DNA from: Lachnospiraceae bacterium UBA1718
GTDB lineage: Bacteria; Bacillota; Clostridia; Lachnospirales; Lachnospiraceae
Direction of reading: 5' to 3'
DNA: 6,113 nucleotides
Assembly (NCBI GenBank): GCA_002317245.1
Contig: DCIU01000047.1
Span: forward strand, 1-6,113
The notes beneath the pieces are model-generated. The model saw only the letters and a list, made by a program, of their open reading frames with translations. It made no database searches and was not told where the DNA came from. The position numbers and the translations under genes are program-made. Shown here piece after piece: positions 5,680 to 6,113 of the stretch. Positions within the stretch are counted from its first letter, which is position 1. Every line of letters begins with the position of its first letter.

Positions 5680-5898
5680 ATGGGTAAGATAATACTTAGA
5701 CTGGACAGAGTAATGGCTGATAGGAAGATAAGCCTTAATGAGCTCTCGGAGAAGGTTGGAGTCACAAATGTCAATTTATCCAAGATGAAGACTGGCAAGA
5801 TTAGTGCCATCAGATTTTCGACACTTGAAGCCATTTGTCAGGCTCTTGACTGTCAGCCTGGAGACATTCTTGAATACGACAAAGATGCTGATTCATAA
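5680..5898 (+). CDS. Cro/C1-type (XRE) helix-turn-helix regulator, YozG-like
   Basis: A 72-residue single-domain DNA-binding protein. The helix-turn-helix covers about residues 19-40 (LNELSEKVGVTNVNLSKMKTG), followed by the characteristic AIRFSTLEAICQALDCQPGDILEY (43-66) of the YozG-like group of XRE regulators that accompany DUF2975 genes. There is no ligand or oligomerisation domain beyond the helical bundle, so it probably dimerises and binds a short palindrome. The TTATCG/CGATAA and CACTATAGTG palindromes in front of the operon are the natural candidates. The ATG at 5680 has a strong Shine-Dalgarno. The partner membrane protein may control its activity, but this is inference. Confidence 0.92.
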   Translation: MGKIILRLDRVMADRKISLNELSEKVGVTNVNLSKMKTGKISAIRFSTLEAICQALDCQPGDILEYDKDADS

Positions 5899-5921
5899 AT
5901 AGGAAAAATGTCCTATTTTTT
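5897..5921 (+). terminator. Intrinsic terminator of the DUF2975-HTH operon
   Basis: A perfect eight-base stem, AAATAGGA (5897-5904) with TCCTATTT (5911-5918), closes on the loop AAAATG and runs into T's ending at 5921. The 5' arm starts inside the TAA stop (5896-5898) of the HTH gene, so the terminator begins with no spacing. The stem is short and A/T-rich but well formed. Confidence 0.75.
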
Positions 5922-5935
5922 CATATGATTTTTCA

Positions 5936-5964
5936 TTGTATTATAAGCAGATTTGTGAAATAAT
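5936..5964 (+). promoter_or_regulatory. Weak candidate promoter for the last gene
   Basis: TTGTAT (5936-5941), a 17-base spacer and AATAAT (5959-5964) fit a weak sigma-A promoter in the 78-base gap before the partial gene. Nearby TATTATAA (5939-5946) is another possible -10 without a good -35. The gap is A/T-rich, so matches arise easily. Confidence 0.25.
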
Positions 5965-5999
5965 AGTAGCGTTGAATGTTGACTTGAGGATATTATTTC

Positions 6000-6113
6000 A
6001 TGAAGATAAAGGGCGTATTTAATAAGGCAGTAGAATATCTTAGAGATTCAGAAATAGACATTAGAATAAGAATGCTATTCCTGCTTCAGTATGCTGTTCT
6101 TGCAGCAGCTATA
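6000..6113 (+). CDS. N-terminal fragment of a further protein (cut by window end)
   Basis: An open frame of 38 codons from ATG at 6000 to the window end. GAGGA (5986-5990) stands nine bases before the ATG, and an in-frame TGA at 5985-5987 rules out a longer N-terminus. The visible protein starts MKIKGVFNKAVEYLRDSE, a charged segment, and then turns hydrophobic (MLFLLQYAVLAAAI) as if entering a first membrane helix. That layout recalls membrane-bound sensor kinases or GGDEF proteins of clostridia, but too little is present to assign a family. Confidence 0.65.
   Translation, partial: MKIKGVFNKAVEYLRDSEIDIRIRMLFLLQYAVLAAAI

Noticed and set aside
5328..5834. Reverse-strand open frame of 168 codons
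   Set aside because: It lies opposite the well-supported DUF2975 and HTH genes, has no suitable ribosome site and encodes no recognisable domain; it is a shadow of those genes.
5979..6002. TTGACT at 5979 as a -35 for the last gene
   Set aside because: A matching -10 would fall inside the coding start, and the Shine-Dalgarno lies between; position is impossible for this gene.

Overview
The window reads as chromosomal DNA of a low-GC Gram-positive bacterium, most likely a clostridial/Lachnospiraceae-type Firmicute (Butyrivibrio-like at a guess). This rests on strong AGGAGG-type ribosome sites, consensus TTGACA/TATAAT promoters with 17-bp spacers, AGA/ATA codons, a CsoR-controlled copper operon and a YoaS/YozG-like gene pair. 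All supported genes lie on the + strand. The assignment comes from sequence style and protein families, not from a database search.

Layout. (1) 1-1547: a single-gene unit with a consensus promoter carrying two palindromes, a TTG-started AAA+-type ATPase of the ATPase_2/DUF234 family (C-terminal PD-(D/E)XK-like domain), and a strong intrinsic terminator. This gene looks more A/T-rich than the rest and is probably an accessory gene. (2) 1596-4754: a copper-efflux operon. A promoter with a CsoR-type operator (AATACCCC-N3-GGGGTATT) lying across its -10 drives csoR (Cu(I)-sensing repressor) and copA (P1B-1 Cu(I)-exporting ATPase). CopA carries an N-terminal heavy-metal domain and, after a charged linker, a second CopZ-like domain at its C-terminus. 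That last domain begins at an internal ATG with its own Shine-Dalgarno-like stretch, so a free 68-residue CopZ may also be made. (3) 4755-4956: a control region with three tandem 8-bp repeats, two TTATCG/CGATAA palindromes, two copies of CACTATAGTG and a consensus promoter. The two CACTATAGTG copies can form a long hairpin followed by six T's. Its 5' arm contains the -10 of the next promoter, so RNA reading through from copA could be terminated while RNA from the local promoter could not form the hairpin. (4) 4957-5921: a two-gene operon of a four-helix DUF2975 membrane protein and a small Cro/C1-type HTH regulator, closed by a hairpin terminator that begins inside the last stop codon. (5) 6000-6113: the 5' end of a further gene, cut by the window edge.

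Functionally, the centre is a self-contained copper-homeostasis circuit: Cu(I) binds CsoR, CsoR leaves the operator, and CopA (with its CopZ-like domain) exports the copper. The DUF2975/HTH pair is a separately promoted unit with its own probable operators. I see no direct evidence that it belongs to copper handling. No RNA genes, CRISPR arrays, insertion sequences or phage genes are visible. The least ordinary elements are the CopA-CopZ fusion with a possible internal start, and the overlapping terminator/promoter at 4875-4923.
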